Source: JAPXSY01 sp034003585 (lineage in GTDB: Bacteria > Verrucomicrobiota > Kiritimatiellia > RFP12 > UBA1067). Taken from it: a stretch of 64,000 bases of DNA. The position numbers and the translations under genes are program-made. Location: positions 11,182 to 75,181 of the forward strand of contig JAVEYH010000005.1 in the NCBI GenBank assembly GCA_034003585.1. The letters are read 5' to 3'. This document shows positions 1 through 7,606 of this stretch, piece after piece; positions within the stretch are counted from its first letter, which is position 1; each line of letters opens with the position of its first letter. The notes beneath the pieces were generated by a model, which worked only from the letters and a program-made list of their open reading frames with translations, did not search any database and was not told the DNA's origin.

Positions 1-857
1 CGGCTCTCCGCGGCTTTGCGCAGCATCGGGCGCGGCATCACATCACCCCCGGGCCCGCAAAAGCCCAATACCACCAGCCCCTCGCCGTATTTGCCGCGCA
101 GCCCCTCCCGCACCGGGTGCCAGTAATCCGCGCTGACCTGGCTCATCCCCTCCACGGTCTGTGAGGGGCAGGGCACCACCAGCATGGCGGCGATCAATTT
201 TTTCTCCGCATCCGTGAAGCCCAGCACATCCACCGCGTGATCCTCCCAGCCCTCCAGATGGCGGAACTCGGGTTTTCCCGTCTTGCCGTACATTTCCGCC
301 TTTCCGTCGGCATACACCACGCGCCGGTTGTGTCCCACCACCGCATGCCCCAGTCCCCACGCCACGCCGCCGGGCCTGCGGCCCTCCCACGCCCTGACCG
401 CCGCCTCCGTCATCCGCTCATACAGAAACGGCAGATACTCTTTGGGCTGCATGGCGTCCCCGTAATCAGAAAAACGCTCCTGATTCAGTGTGGGGCCGGT
501 GTGCGTGTGCGTAGCCGCCAGAAAAAGTTTGTTGGTGTCGAAACCCGTCAGCTTGGAAGCGACCCAAGCCCGGAAAGCGCATTGCACCTCGACCGGAATC
601 GATACCACATCCACAGCGATCAGCATGGCCTGTTCCGCGGGTTTGCCCGGCTCACGCGACTCCAAAGCCAGAACGCAGGCCTTGCACGGGCTCTCCACTT
701 TTGTCGAGAGCCGCTGGTGGAACTGCCCCGCAAGGGAGATCGACCGGTCGGGCGTGATGCTGACCTCCGCCGCGCCGATCCAAAGCTCGGCGGCGCGCAC
801 CCCCGCCGTTGTGAAAAGCATTGCGCACGCCACAAACGAAAGATTTCTTTTCTTCAT
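1..857 (-). CDS. Neutral ceramidase-like exported hydrolase (3' end outside window)
   Basis: Open frame running off the left edge, 285 residues visible. The start is the ATG at 857 (MKKRNLSFV), preceded by a GGAGAA ribosome site and followed by a signal peptide ending near RA-AELWIG. The body matches the two complete paralogues at 905-2359 and 4674-6128: AELWIGAAE then ITPDR near the mature N-terminus, an ATHTHTGP metal-site motif, and a GFCGPGGDVMPRP segment. Known family: neutral/alkaline non-lysosomal ceramidase N-terminal domain. At the position where classical ceramidases carry the nucleophile in a GD-x-SP motif, this copy reads GDVMP, so it may not be a ceramidase. It lies 47 bases after the 905-2359 gene and is probably the next gene of the same operon. 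Substrate unknown. Confidence 0.85.
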   Translation of the reverse strand, partial: MKKRNLSFVACAMLFTTAGVRAAELWIGAAEVSITPDRSISLAGQFHQRLSTKVESPCKACVLALESREPGKPAEQAMLIAVDVVSIPVEVQCAFRAWVASKLTGFDTNKLFLAATHTHTGPTLNQERFSDYGDAMQPKEYLPFLYERMTEAAVRAWEGRRPGGVAWGLGHAVVGHNRRVVYADGKAEMYGKTGKPEFRHLEGWEDHAVDVLGFTDAEKKLIAAMLVVPCPSQTVEGMSQVSADYWHPVREGLRGKYGEGLVVLGFCGPGGDVMPRPMLRKAAES

Positions 858-904
858 TTTTCTCCGGTCTCTCACGCGGATACGAATCGGCACCCGCGGT
901 TGTG

Positions 905-2359
905 TTACTTCTTGAACAGTTCGCTGATCGCCGCAAGCGTGCGTTCCACCAGTTCCTGCCCACCCTCGGGCCCGACCAGGCTGGACTCCGGCACGGCGCT
1001 GTAGCCTCCGCCTTTTGCGGCCCGCTCCGTCGGAAGATAGGTGGGACCGTCCACCGGGCTGGCCAACTGGATCAAAACCGTCTGTCCGGCCGGACTGCGC
1101 GCCTGGATCCGCATGCCGTAATCGAGGAACAGCTCGAAGGGGTTGGTGGCGATCGCCACGTCGCCCAGCCGCAGCGCGTGCAGCTCGACCGCATGGCGCG
1201 GCGCGGCCGTCTTCTGCGCCTCGTACCGGGCGATGGTTTTCTTGTACCAGTTTTTATGGGCCGCCTCGCCGCCGACGAGCTTCGCTTTGGCGGCGAGCGG
1301 CTCGTATCTCTTTTTGGCGGCCTCGTATTCCGGATCGGTGATTTTCCGGCCGGGCAGATCGAAGCGCTCGACGCGGTGCGCGAAGGCGAGTTCTGTGCGG
1401 ACATCGCTCTTTACGGCGTCCCACGTCTCTTCATGGGCCCGCACAATCCGGCGGGCCAGCTCCTGCCGCCGGTTCAGCTTGCGGAGCTGTCCCATGCGGA
1501 CCTCGGCGCCCCGGCGCAGAATGGGGCGCGGCACAAGATCGCCCGCCGGGCCGCAAAACCCCAACACGACGTACTGCCCGCCATACTGCCGCCGCAGCGC
1601 TTCGCGCACGTTGCCCCAGTAGTCCGCGTGGAGCCGCGACATGCCCTCGTCGACTTGAGACGGGCAGGCCACCGTGATCGCGGTCGCGAGAGGCTTGCGG
1701 TCGGCGTCGAGAAAGAAAAGGAAATCGGCCGTGTGGTCCTCGCACCCCTCGAGGCCGCGGAATTCCGGCTTGTCGGTCGGACCGTACATCGCGGCCGAGC
1801 CGTCCGCGTACATCAACCGCCGGTTTTGGCTGGTGACCGCATGACCCATTCCCCAGGCCACGGCGCCGGGCTTGCGTCCCTCCCAAGCCTTCAACGCCGC
1901 CGCCGCCACCCGCTCGAAAAAGAAGGCGACATACTCCTCGGGCGGCATCGCCTCCCCCAAGTCATCGTACCACCCCTGGTCAAGGGCCGGCCCCGTGTGG
2001 GTGTGCGTCGCGGTAAAAAAGAGCTTGCCCGTGTCGAACCCCTTCAGGCTCTCGCCCAGATGCGCCCGAAACCGCTGCTGGATATCGCGCGGCACGTAAC
2101 ACACGTCGCAGACGATCACCATCGCGCAGTCCGAAGCCTTTCCGTTCTCGCGCGACTCCAAGGCCAGCACCTCAGCCTTGCAGCGGCTGAGGATGTTGCT
2201 GGGCTGCCCCACGCGGACATGGAACTGGCCGGTCAGCGACACGGGCCGGTCCGGCGTGATGTCGGCCTCCGCCGCGCCGATCCACAGCTCCGCGGCGCGT
2301 GCCACACCGGCCGAGAGCAGGGATACGGTAACCGCCAGAAACAAGGGATTCCGTTTCAT
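905..2359 (-). CDS. Neutral ceramidase-like exported hydrolase, paralogue A
   Basis: 484 residues from the ATG at 2359. The open frame extends further upstream to 2536, but that stretch overlaps the end of the oxidoreductase gene, and a clean signal peptide (MKRNPLFLAV, cleavage near ARA-AELW) begins at 2359. Residues 119-121 lie in ATHTHTGP, the conserved His pair of the ceramidase N-terminal domain. The segment around residues 268-278 reads GFCGPAGDLVPRP, so Val276 occupies the position that is Ser276 in the paralogue at 4674-6128. The reaction is not known. Amide or ester hydrolysis of a glycan-linked substrate in the periplasm is an inference from fold and context. It is 83 bases downstream of oxidoreductase A, with which it forms a duplicated pair. 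Confidence 0.85.
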   Translation of the reverse strand: MKRNPLFLAVTVSLLSAGVARAAELWIGAAEADITPDRPVSLTGQFHVRVGQPSNILSRCKAEVLALESRENGKASDCAMVIVCDVCYVPRDIQQRFRAHLGESLKGFDTGKLFFTATHTHTGPALDQGWYDDLGEAMPPEEYVAFFFERVAAAALKAWEGRKPGAVAWGMGHAVTSQNRRLMYADGSAAMYGPTDKPEFRGLEGCEDHTADFLFFLDADRKPLATAITVACPSQVDEGMSRLHADYWGNVREALRRQYGGQYVVLGFCGPAGDLVPRPILRRGAEVRMGQLRKLNRRQELARRIVRAHEETWDAVKSDVRTELAFAHRVERFDLPGRKITDPEYEAAKKRYEPLAAKAKLVGGEAAHKNWYKKTIARYEAQKTAAPRHAVELHALRLGDVAIATNPFELFLDYGMRIQARSPAGQTVLIQLASPVDGPTYLPTERAAKGGGYSAVPESSLVGPEGGQELVERTLAAISELFKK

Positions 2360-2442
2360 TTTCGACTCCTGCCGTTCTGAATCGGCCTGCTTCGACCCGG
2401 GGCGAAAGGATCGCCTTGAGTCGAATCCGGCCGAGCCCTTCT

Positions 2443-3807
2443 TCACCCTTCCAGCTTCCACCCGTTGTGCATCGGCCGCGTCAGCATGGCGTTCGCCAGG
2501 TCGTTGCCGACGAAGCGCTCGCTCTTCCAGTCCCATTTCAGCTTCTGCTGCAGCCGCGCCGCGATGCCCGAGATCATGCCCAGCGCGGAGGCCACATGCG
2601 TGGCGTCGATGCCCGCGATCGGCTCCTTGCGGCTGCGCATGGCGTCCAGCAGCCCGCCCCAGTGGTCCACCTTTTTATAGACGACGCGCTCGCCGTCCTT
2701 GGTCTTGAGCGTGGTCACATCATCGAAGGTGCAGCCGTCCGGCAAAAGCCTCCGGTCGCCCGCCTTGGGGCGAAGAGTCAGCAGCTCGGGGGCGGAGGCC
2801 TCGATCCGGTCGCCGCGGTTGACATGCACCCAGCCTTTCTCGCCGACAAAGGTCGTGCCGAGCTTCTGCTGGCGGTCATCCGAGAAAACCATCCTGAGGC
2901 CGCTGGCGTAAGTCAGCGTCGCCTTCCAGGTCTCGATGTTGTCGGCGAAGCCCTTATTCTTGTAGTAGGTGCCGCCGCATTCGATCTCGAACGGCTCGGT
3001 GCCGAGCGCCGGCACGCCCCAGTGCGCGATGTCCAGGTGGTGCACGCCCCAGTTGGTGGTCCAGCCCTCGCAGTAGTCGTTCAGCAGATACCAGTCCGGG
3101 TAGGCGACCCGGCCGGGGTTGAACGGATTATACCGCGCGGGTCCCTGCCACATCGCCCAGTCGAAGCCTTCCGGAACCGGCTGCGGATCGTACGGCCCCT
3201 TGTACTTGGGCTGGAAGTGCGGCCCCTCGACCGCGACCCGCACTTCGGTGATCTTGCCGAGATACCCGTTCAGGGCCAGCTCGGCGCCCTGACGGAAATT
3301 GCCGAGCGAGCGCTGCCACATGCCGGACTGGAAGACGCGCCTGTTCTTGCGGAGCGCGGCGCGGATCGCGAAGCCATCGTTGACGCAGACGCCCGTGGGC
3401 TTTTCGCAAAACATGTCCTTGCCCGCGTTAGCGGCGGCGGTGGCGATCAGCGAGTGCCAGTGGTCCTGCGCGGCGATCATCACGGCGTCGATCTCCTTGC
3501 GCGCCAGCAGCTCGCGGAAATCGCCGAAGGTGGCGCAACCCTGGTCGCCGTTCTTCTGGTCGACGAGGCCTTTGGCCTTCCGCATGCGGTCACGCTGCGC
3601 GTCACACACCGCAACGATCCGGCAGCCGTCCAGCCCGAGGAAGTTGCGCATGTTCAGCGTGCCGCGGTCGCCTACGCCGATGCAGCCGAGCGCGATCCGT
3701 TCGTTCGCGCCGAAAGCGGTTGAAGGGAGGATTGTCGGAAATCCGAAGGCTGTGGCCGCAGCCGCGGTACGCTTCAGAAACTGACGCCGGTTCCATGCAA
3801 TGCTCAT
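2443..3807 (-). CDS. Tat-exported Gfo/Idh/MocA oxidoreductase, copy A
   Basis: 454 residues. The N-terminus carries a twin-arginine export signal (NRRQFLKRT, then a hydrophobic stretch to FGANERIA), so the enzyme should be folded with its nucleotide and exported by Tat. A Rossmann motif follows (IALGCIGVGDRG, about residues 37-48), then the family's EKP motif in FCEKPTGVCV and the C-terminal Gfo/Idh/MocA beta domain. Family role: NAD(P)-linked oxidation or reduction of sugars, inositols or glycosides. It is the same length as, and highly similar to, copy B at 6212-7576. It begins 12 bases after the isomerase at 3820-4647 and is followed 83 bases later by a ceramidase-like gene, so co-transcription is very likely. 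Substrate unknown. Confidence 0.9.
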   Translation of the reverse strand: MSIAWNRRQFLKRTAAAATAFGFPTILPSTAFGANERIALGCIGVGDRGTLNMRNFLGLDGCRIVAVCDAQRDRMRKAKGLVDQKNGDQGCATFGDFRELLARKEIDAVMIAAQDHWHSLIATAAANAGKDMFCEKPTGVCVNDGFAIRAALRKNRRVFQSGMWQRSLGNFRQGAELALNGYLGKITEVRVAVEGPHFQPKYKGPYDPQPVPEGFDWAMWQGPARYNPFNPGRVAYPDWYLLNDYCEGWTTNWGVHHLDIAHWGVPALGTEPFEIECGGTYYKNKGFADNIETWKATLTYASGLRMVFSDDRQQKLGTTFVGEKGWVHVNRGDRIEASAPELLTLRPKAGDRRLLPDGCTFDDVTTLKTKDGERVVYKKVDHWGGLLDAMRSRKEPIAGIDATHVASALGMISGIAARLQQKLKWDWKSERFVGNDLANAMLTRPMHNGWKLEG

Positions 3808-3819
3808 CGGTTCGTTCCT

Positions 3820-4647
3820 TTATTTGTTTGAATGTGTTCGGATGAAGTCGAGGCATTGCCGCACATCCTGCTCCACCTGCGGCGACACGTCGTCGAACTC
3901 GACGCCGACATGCCCGCGGAAACCCTGCCGCGCCAACTCGTCCAGCACGGCGGGAATCATGCCGACTCCTCGCCCATAGGGCACATCCGGACTCCCGTAC
4001 TTCGCCTCCTGGACGTCCTTCAGATGCACGGAATGGATGCGCCCGTTTACTGCCTGGAGATAGGCGACCGGATCCATGCCGGAACGGTAGATGTGGCCCG
4101 TGTCCACCGAGAAGCCGATGCGGGGGTCGCGCCCTTTCATCAGCCCCATGAGGTAACCGGGGTCCCAGTTGCGGTACTGCGGCTTGCCGGGATTCTTCGC
4201 GTGGTTGTGGAAACAGAGCCGGACATCGTATTCCTTGACCATGCGCTCGATGAGGTCGAAACGGTCCGCGGGCGGCTCGCCTGTCAGCCCCCGCAACCCC
4301 AGCTTCTTCGCGAAGGCGAACAGCTTGCGCGTGTCCTCGTCCGTCTTGCCGAAATCCGCGACGTACGCATTGACGGCCCTGAGCCCGCTCGCCGCGATTT
4401 TCGTCTTGAGCGCCGCGAGGTGTTCCTCCGTGAGGCTCGCGTTCAGAATGACGTCCGGATGTTCCGGGCTGAGTTTCTGCCAGAGGAAAAACTCGATCAC
4501 CTCCGCGCCGCACGCCTTGGCCTTGTCGATCGCCTCGAACGCCGTGCCCTTGCGGAACGAATAGGCGCACACGCCGACCTCGAACGTTCGGGCGTTCGCC
4601 GCCAGGGTGAGCAGGACCGCAGCCAGAACAGGATTCCCTCGCTTCAT
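3820..4647 (-). CDS. Exported sugar phosphate isomerase/epimerase-like TIM barrel
   Basis: 275 residues from the ATG at 4647, preceded by AAGGAG at good spacing. The frame is open to 4752, but the 35 extra residues look non-coding and would precede a proper signal peptide (MKRGNPVLAAVLLTLAANA). Visible family motifs are GVCAYSFRK at the mature N-terminus, EVIEFFLWQ, the metal-site segments DTGHIYRSG and SVHLKDVQE, and VGVEFDDV near the end. This is the xylose-isomerase-like TIM barrel (AP endonuclease 2 superfamily). Some members isomerise or epimerise free sugars, and others act on keto-glycosides. Its location between a ceramidase-like gene (26 bases upstream) and oxidoreductase A (12 bases downstream) suggests it acts on the oxidoreductase product in the periplasm. 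Confidence 0.85.
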   Translation of the reverse strand: MKRGNPVLAAVLLTLAANARTFEVGVCAYSFRKGTAFEAIDKAKACGAEVIEFFLWQKLSPEHPDVILNASLTEEHLAALKTKIAASGLRAVNAYVADFGKTDEDTRKLFAFAKKLGLRGLTGEPPADRFDLIERMVKEYDVRLCFHNHAKNPGKPQYRNWDPGYLMGLMKGRDPRIGFSVDTGHIYRSGMDPVAYLQAVNGRIHSVHLKDVQEAKYGSPDVPYGRGVGMIPAVLDELARQGFRGHVGVEFDDVSPQVEQDVRQCLDFIRTHSNK

Positions 4648-4673
4648 GCTTTTTCTCCTTACCCGGATCTTGT

Positions 4674-6128
4674 CTACTTCCCGAACAAGCCCTTGATCGC
4701 CGCGAGCGTGCGCTCCACCAGCATCTGCCCGCCTTCCGGCCCGACCAGACACGATTGCGGGATCGCACTGTATCCCTTGCCCGCGAGCGCGCGCGGCGTG
4801 GGCAGGTAATACGCCTTGTCCACCGGACTGGCCAGTTGGATCAGCACCGTCTGGCCGGCCGGGCTGCGGCCCTGAATCCGCATGCCGTAATCCGTGTACA
4901 GCTCAAAGGGGTTGGTAACGACCGCCACGTCGCCGAGCCGCAGCGCGTGCAGCTCCACGGGGTTGACTGTGCCGCCGTTTTTCTGCGTCTCGAAACGGTC
5001 CACGACCCGCTTGTGCCAGCGTTTGCGCCAATGGTCCTGTCCGGTCAGCCTCTCCTTGGCGGCCAGCAGGTCGTGCGCTTTCTTCGCTTCGGCGTACTCC
5101 GGTTCCGTGACCGCGCGCTCCGGCAGGTCAAACCGTTCCACGCGGTGGGCAAAGGGAACATCGGCGCGGACATCGGTCTGGACGGCTTCCCACGTCTCCG
5201 CTACCGCGCGGACGATGCGCCGCCCCATCTCCTGTGTGCGCGACACCCCGCGAAGACGCGCCATGCGGGTCTCACTCGCGTGACGAAGCATCAGATGCGG
5301 CGACTGGTCGCCGGCCGGGCCGACAAAGCCCAGAACCGTCAAACCGCTCCCGTACCGCTCGCGCAGGCCCTCGCGCACGTCGTGCCAGAAATCCGCGCTC
5401 ACCCGCGGCCCGCAGAGCCCCCGCTCATCGGTCTGCGCCGGACACGGCACCGTCACCGCCACTGCGGTCAGCCGTTTGCGCGCGTCCAGAAAGAACAGCG
5501 AGTCCACCGCGTGGTCCTCATACCCTTCCAGCCCCCGAAAGGGTTCCGTATCGCTCTTCCCGTACATCACGGCCGAACCGTCGGCATACACCGCCCTGCG
5601 GTTCTGGGCCACCACCGCGTGCCCGAGTCCCCACGCGAAGGCGCCGGGCTGGCGGCCCTCCCATGCTTTGACCACCGCCTCGGCCATGCGGTCGAACAGA
5701 AAAGGCACGTACTCCTTGGGTTCGATGGCGCCCGCGTAGCTGTCATACGCCTCCTGGTCGATCGCGGGGGCCTTGTGCGTGTGCGTGGCGGCGAGGAAGA
5801 GCTTGCTGATGTCGAAGCCCGGCAGTCGCGGCGCGACCCGTTCCCGGAAGCGCGCCTGGATACCCGGGCGGATCACGCACAGGTCACAGGAAACGAGGAT
5901 CGCGCAGTCGGCCGGCGCCCCGTTCGTGCGCGCCTCGATCGCCAGCACGTTCGCCGTGACGCGACTGTTCACCCCCTTCGAGATGGGCGCGGTCATGCCG
6001 CCCGTCAGCGCGACGGGACGGTCCGGCGTGATGTCGGCCTGCGCCGCGCCGACCCACAGTTCCGCGGCACGGGCGCCTGCCGCTGTCATGACGGCGGTCG
6101 CCGCCAGAAGAAAAAGATTTCGTCTCAT
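4674..6128 (-). CDS. Neutral ceramidase-like exported hydrolase, paralogue B
   Basis: 484 residues with a signal peptide (MRRNLFLLAATAVMTAAGARA, then AELWVGAAQADITPDRP). His116 and His118 lie in ATHTHKAP. The segment GFVGPAGDQSPHL keeps a serine (Ser276) in a GD-x-SP context, the arrangement that holds the nucleophile in characterised neutral ceramidases. The other two paralogues have lost it. It is exactly the length of paralogue A. It follows oxidoreductase B by 83 bases, and that spacer is similar to the one between the A copies, showing that the pair was duplicated as a unit. If one of the three is a true amidase, this is the best candidate. The natural substrate is unknown. Confidence 0.87.
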   Translation of the reverse strand: MRRNLFLLAATAVMTAAGARAAELWVGAAQADITPDRPVALTGGMTAPISKGVNSRVTANVLAIEARTNGAPADCAILVSCDLCVIRPGIQARFRERVAPRLPGFDISKLFLAATHTHKAPAIDQEAYDSYAGAIEPKEYVPFLFDRMAEAVVKAWEGRQPGAFAWGLGHAVVAQNRRAVYADGSAVMYGKSDTEPFRGLEGYEDHAVDSLFFLDARKRLTAVAVTVPCPAQTDERGLCGPRVSADFWHDVREGLRERYGSGLTVLGFVGPAGDQSPHLMLRHASETRMARLRGVSRTQEMGRRIVRAVAETWEAVQTDVRADVPFAHRVERFDLPERAVTEPEYAEAKKAHDLLAAKERLTGQDHWRKRWHKRVVDRFETQKNGGTVNPVELHALRLGDVAVVTNPFELYTDYGMRIQGRSPAGQTVLIQLASPVDKAYYLPTPRALAGKGYSAIPQSCLVGPEGGQMLVERTLAAIKGLFGK

Positions 6129-6129
6129 G

Positions 6130-6211
6130 TCCGATTCCTGCCGTTCTGAATCGGCCTGATTCGACCCGGGGCGAAGGGATCGACTGGAGCCGAATCAGGT
6201 CGCGGTCTTCT
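6130..6211 (-). promoter_or_regulatory. Duplicated structured spacer between oxidoreductase and ceramidase genes
   Basis: The 83-base spacer here is closely similar to the spacer at 2360-2442. It holds alternating GATTC and GAATC words: CCGATTC (6131-6137) can pair with GAATCGG (6148-6154) across a 10-base loop, and CCTGATTCG (6155-6163) can pair with CGAATCAGG (6191-6199). In the A copy the same region offers TTCGACTC (2361-2368) against GAGTCGAA (2418-2425). Competing hairpins directly ahead of the ceramidase start may set expression or mRNA stability. No U-tract is present, so it is not a normal terminator. The function is inferred. Confidence 0.45.
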
Positions 6212-7576
6212 TCACGACTCCAGCTTCCACCCGTTGTGCATGGGCCTCGTCAGCATCGCGTTGGCGAGGTCGTTGCCGACGAAGCGCTCGGTTTTCCAGT
6301 CCCATTTCAGTTTCTGCTGCAGCCGCGCCGCGATGCCCGCGATCATGCCCAGCGTGGAGGCCACATGCGTGGCGTCAATGCCCGCGATCGGCTCCTTGCG
6401 GCTGCGCATGGCGTCCAGCAGGCCTGCGGCGTGATTCACATTCCTATATCCGGTCCTCTCGCCGTCCTTGGCCTTGATGACCGTGATGTCGTCGAAGCTC
6501 ATGCTGTCGGCCGGCAGCAGCCGCACATCACCCGTTTTGGGCCGAACCTGAAGCAGGTCGCCGGACGCCTCGATCTTGTCGCCGCGGTTGACGTAGACCC
6601 AGCCCTTCTCGCCGATGAACTTCGTGCCGGAGGGCTGCTGCGTGGAGTCCGTGAACACCATGCGCAGACCGCTCTCATAGGTGAAGACCGCTTTCCACGT
6701 CGCGATGTTGTCGGCGAAGTTCTGATTGATGTAGTACGTGCCGCCGCATTCGACTTCGAACGGCTCGCTGCCGAGCAGCGGGCAGCCCCAGTGCGCGATG
6801 TCGAGGTGGTGCACGCCCCAGTTCGTGGTCCAGCCCTCGCAATAATCGTTGCTCAGATACCAATCGGGATACGCGATGCGGCCGGGGTTGAAGGGGCTGA
6901 AACGCGCAGGCCCCAGCCACATTTTCCAGTCGATCCCGTCCGGCACGGGCTGCGGGTCCAACGAACCTTTGTACCCGGGCTGGAAACTTTTCCCGGGCAC
7001 CGCGACCTGGACTTCGGTGATCTGGCCCAGATACCCGTTGCGGGCGAGTTCGCATCCCTGCCGGAAGTTGCCCAGCGAACGCTGCCACATCCCGGACTGG
7101 AACACGCGCTTGTGCTTGCGGATGGCCGCCCGGATGGCGAACCCGTCCTTCACGCACACGCCCGTGGGCTTCTCGCAGTACATGTCCTTGCCCGCGGCGG
7201 CGGCGGCCGTGGCGACCAGCGAGTGCCAGTGGTCCTGCACGGCGATCATCACCGCATCGATGTCCTTGCGCGCGAGCAGTTCCCGGAAATCGTTGAACAT
7301 CGCGCAGCCTTTGTCGCCGTACTTCGTGTCCACGAGATCCTTCGCCCGCTGCCGGCGGTCGCGCCGCACGTCGCAGACCGCCGTCACGCGGCAATTGTCC
7401 GCCGCGAGGAAGTTCTTCATGTTCCCGGTGCCCATACCCCCGACCCCAATGCATCCGATCGCGATTTTGTCGTTCGCCCCGAAGGCGGCGGCCGGGATGA
7501 TGGCCGGAAACCCGGCGGCCGCGACCGCGGCAACCGAACCTTTCAGAAAATGGCGACGGTTGAAAGCCGGATTCAT
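6212..7576 (-). CDS. Tat-exported Gfo/Idh/MocA oxidoreductase, copy B
   Basis: 454 residues with a twin-arginine signal (NRRHFLKGS followed by a hydrophobic run to AFGANDKIA). The Rossmann glycine motif is GCIGVGGMG. The EKP motif lies in YCEKPTGVCV, and ECGGTYYINQ and the closing GNDLANAMLTRPMHNGW are shared with copy A. The start is supported by GGGAGAAACC just upstream. It is a nucleotide-dependent sugar or glycoside dehydrogenase by family, with specificity unknown. The nearest upstream gene is the ceramidase-LamG-ThuA fusion, 30 bases away. Known trehalose-catabolism systems pair a ThuA protein with a Gfo/Idh/MocA dehydrogenase, so this pairing is informative. Confidence 0.9.
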   Translation of the reverse strand: MNPAFNRRHFLKGSVAAVAAAGFPAIIPAAAFGANDKIAIGCIGVGGMGTGNMKNFLAADNCRVTAVCDVRRDRRQRAKDLVDTKYGDKGCAMFNDFRELLARKDIDAVMIAVQDHWHSLVATAAAAAGKDMYCEKPTGVCVKDGFAIRAAIRKHKRVFQSGMWQRSLGNFRQGCELARNGYLGQITEVQVAVPGKSFQPGYKGSLDPQPVPDGIDWKMWLGPARFSPFNPGRIAYPDWYLSNDYCEGWTTNWGVHHLDIAHWGCPLLGSEPFEVECGGTYYINQNFADNIATWKAVFTYESGLRMVFTDSTQQPSGTKFIGEKGWVYVNRGDKIEASGDLLQVRPKTGDVRLLPADSMSFDDITVIKAKDGERTGYRNVNHAAGLLDAMRSRKEPIAGIDATHVASTLGMIAGIAARLQQKLKWDWKTERFVGNDLANAMLTRPMHNGWKLES

Positions 7577-7606
7577 GTGGTTTCTCCCTTTTTGCTTTGG
7601 TTTAAA

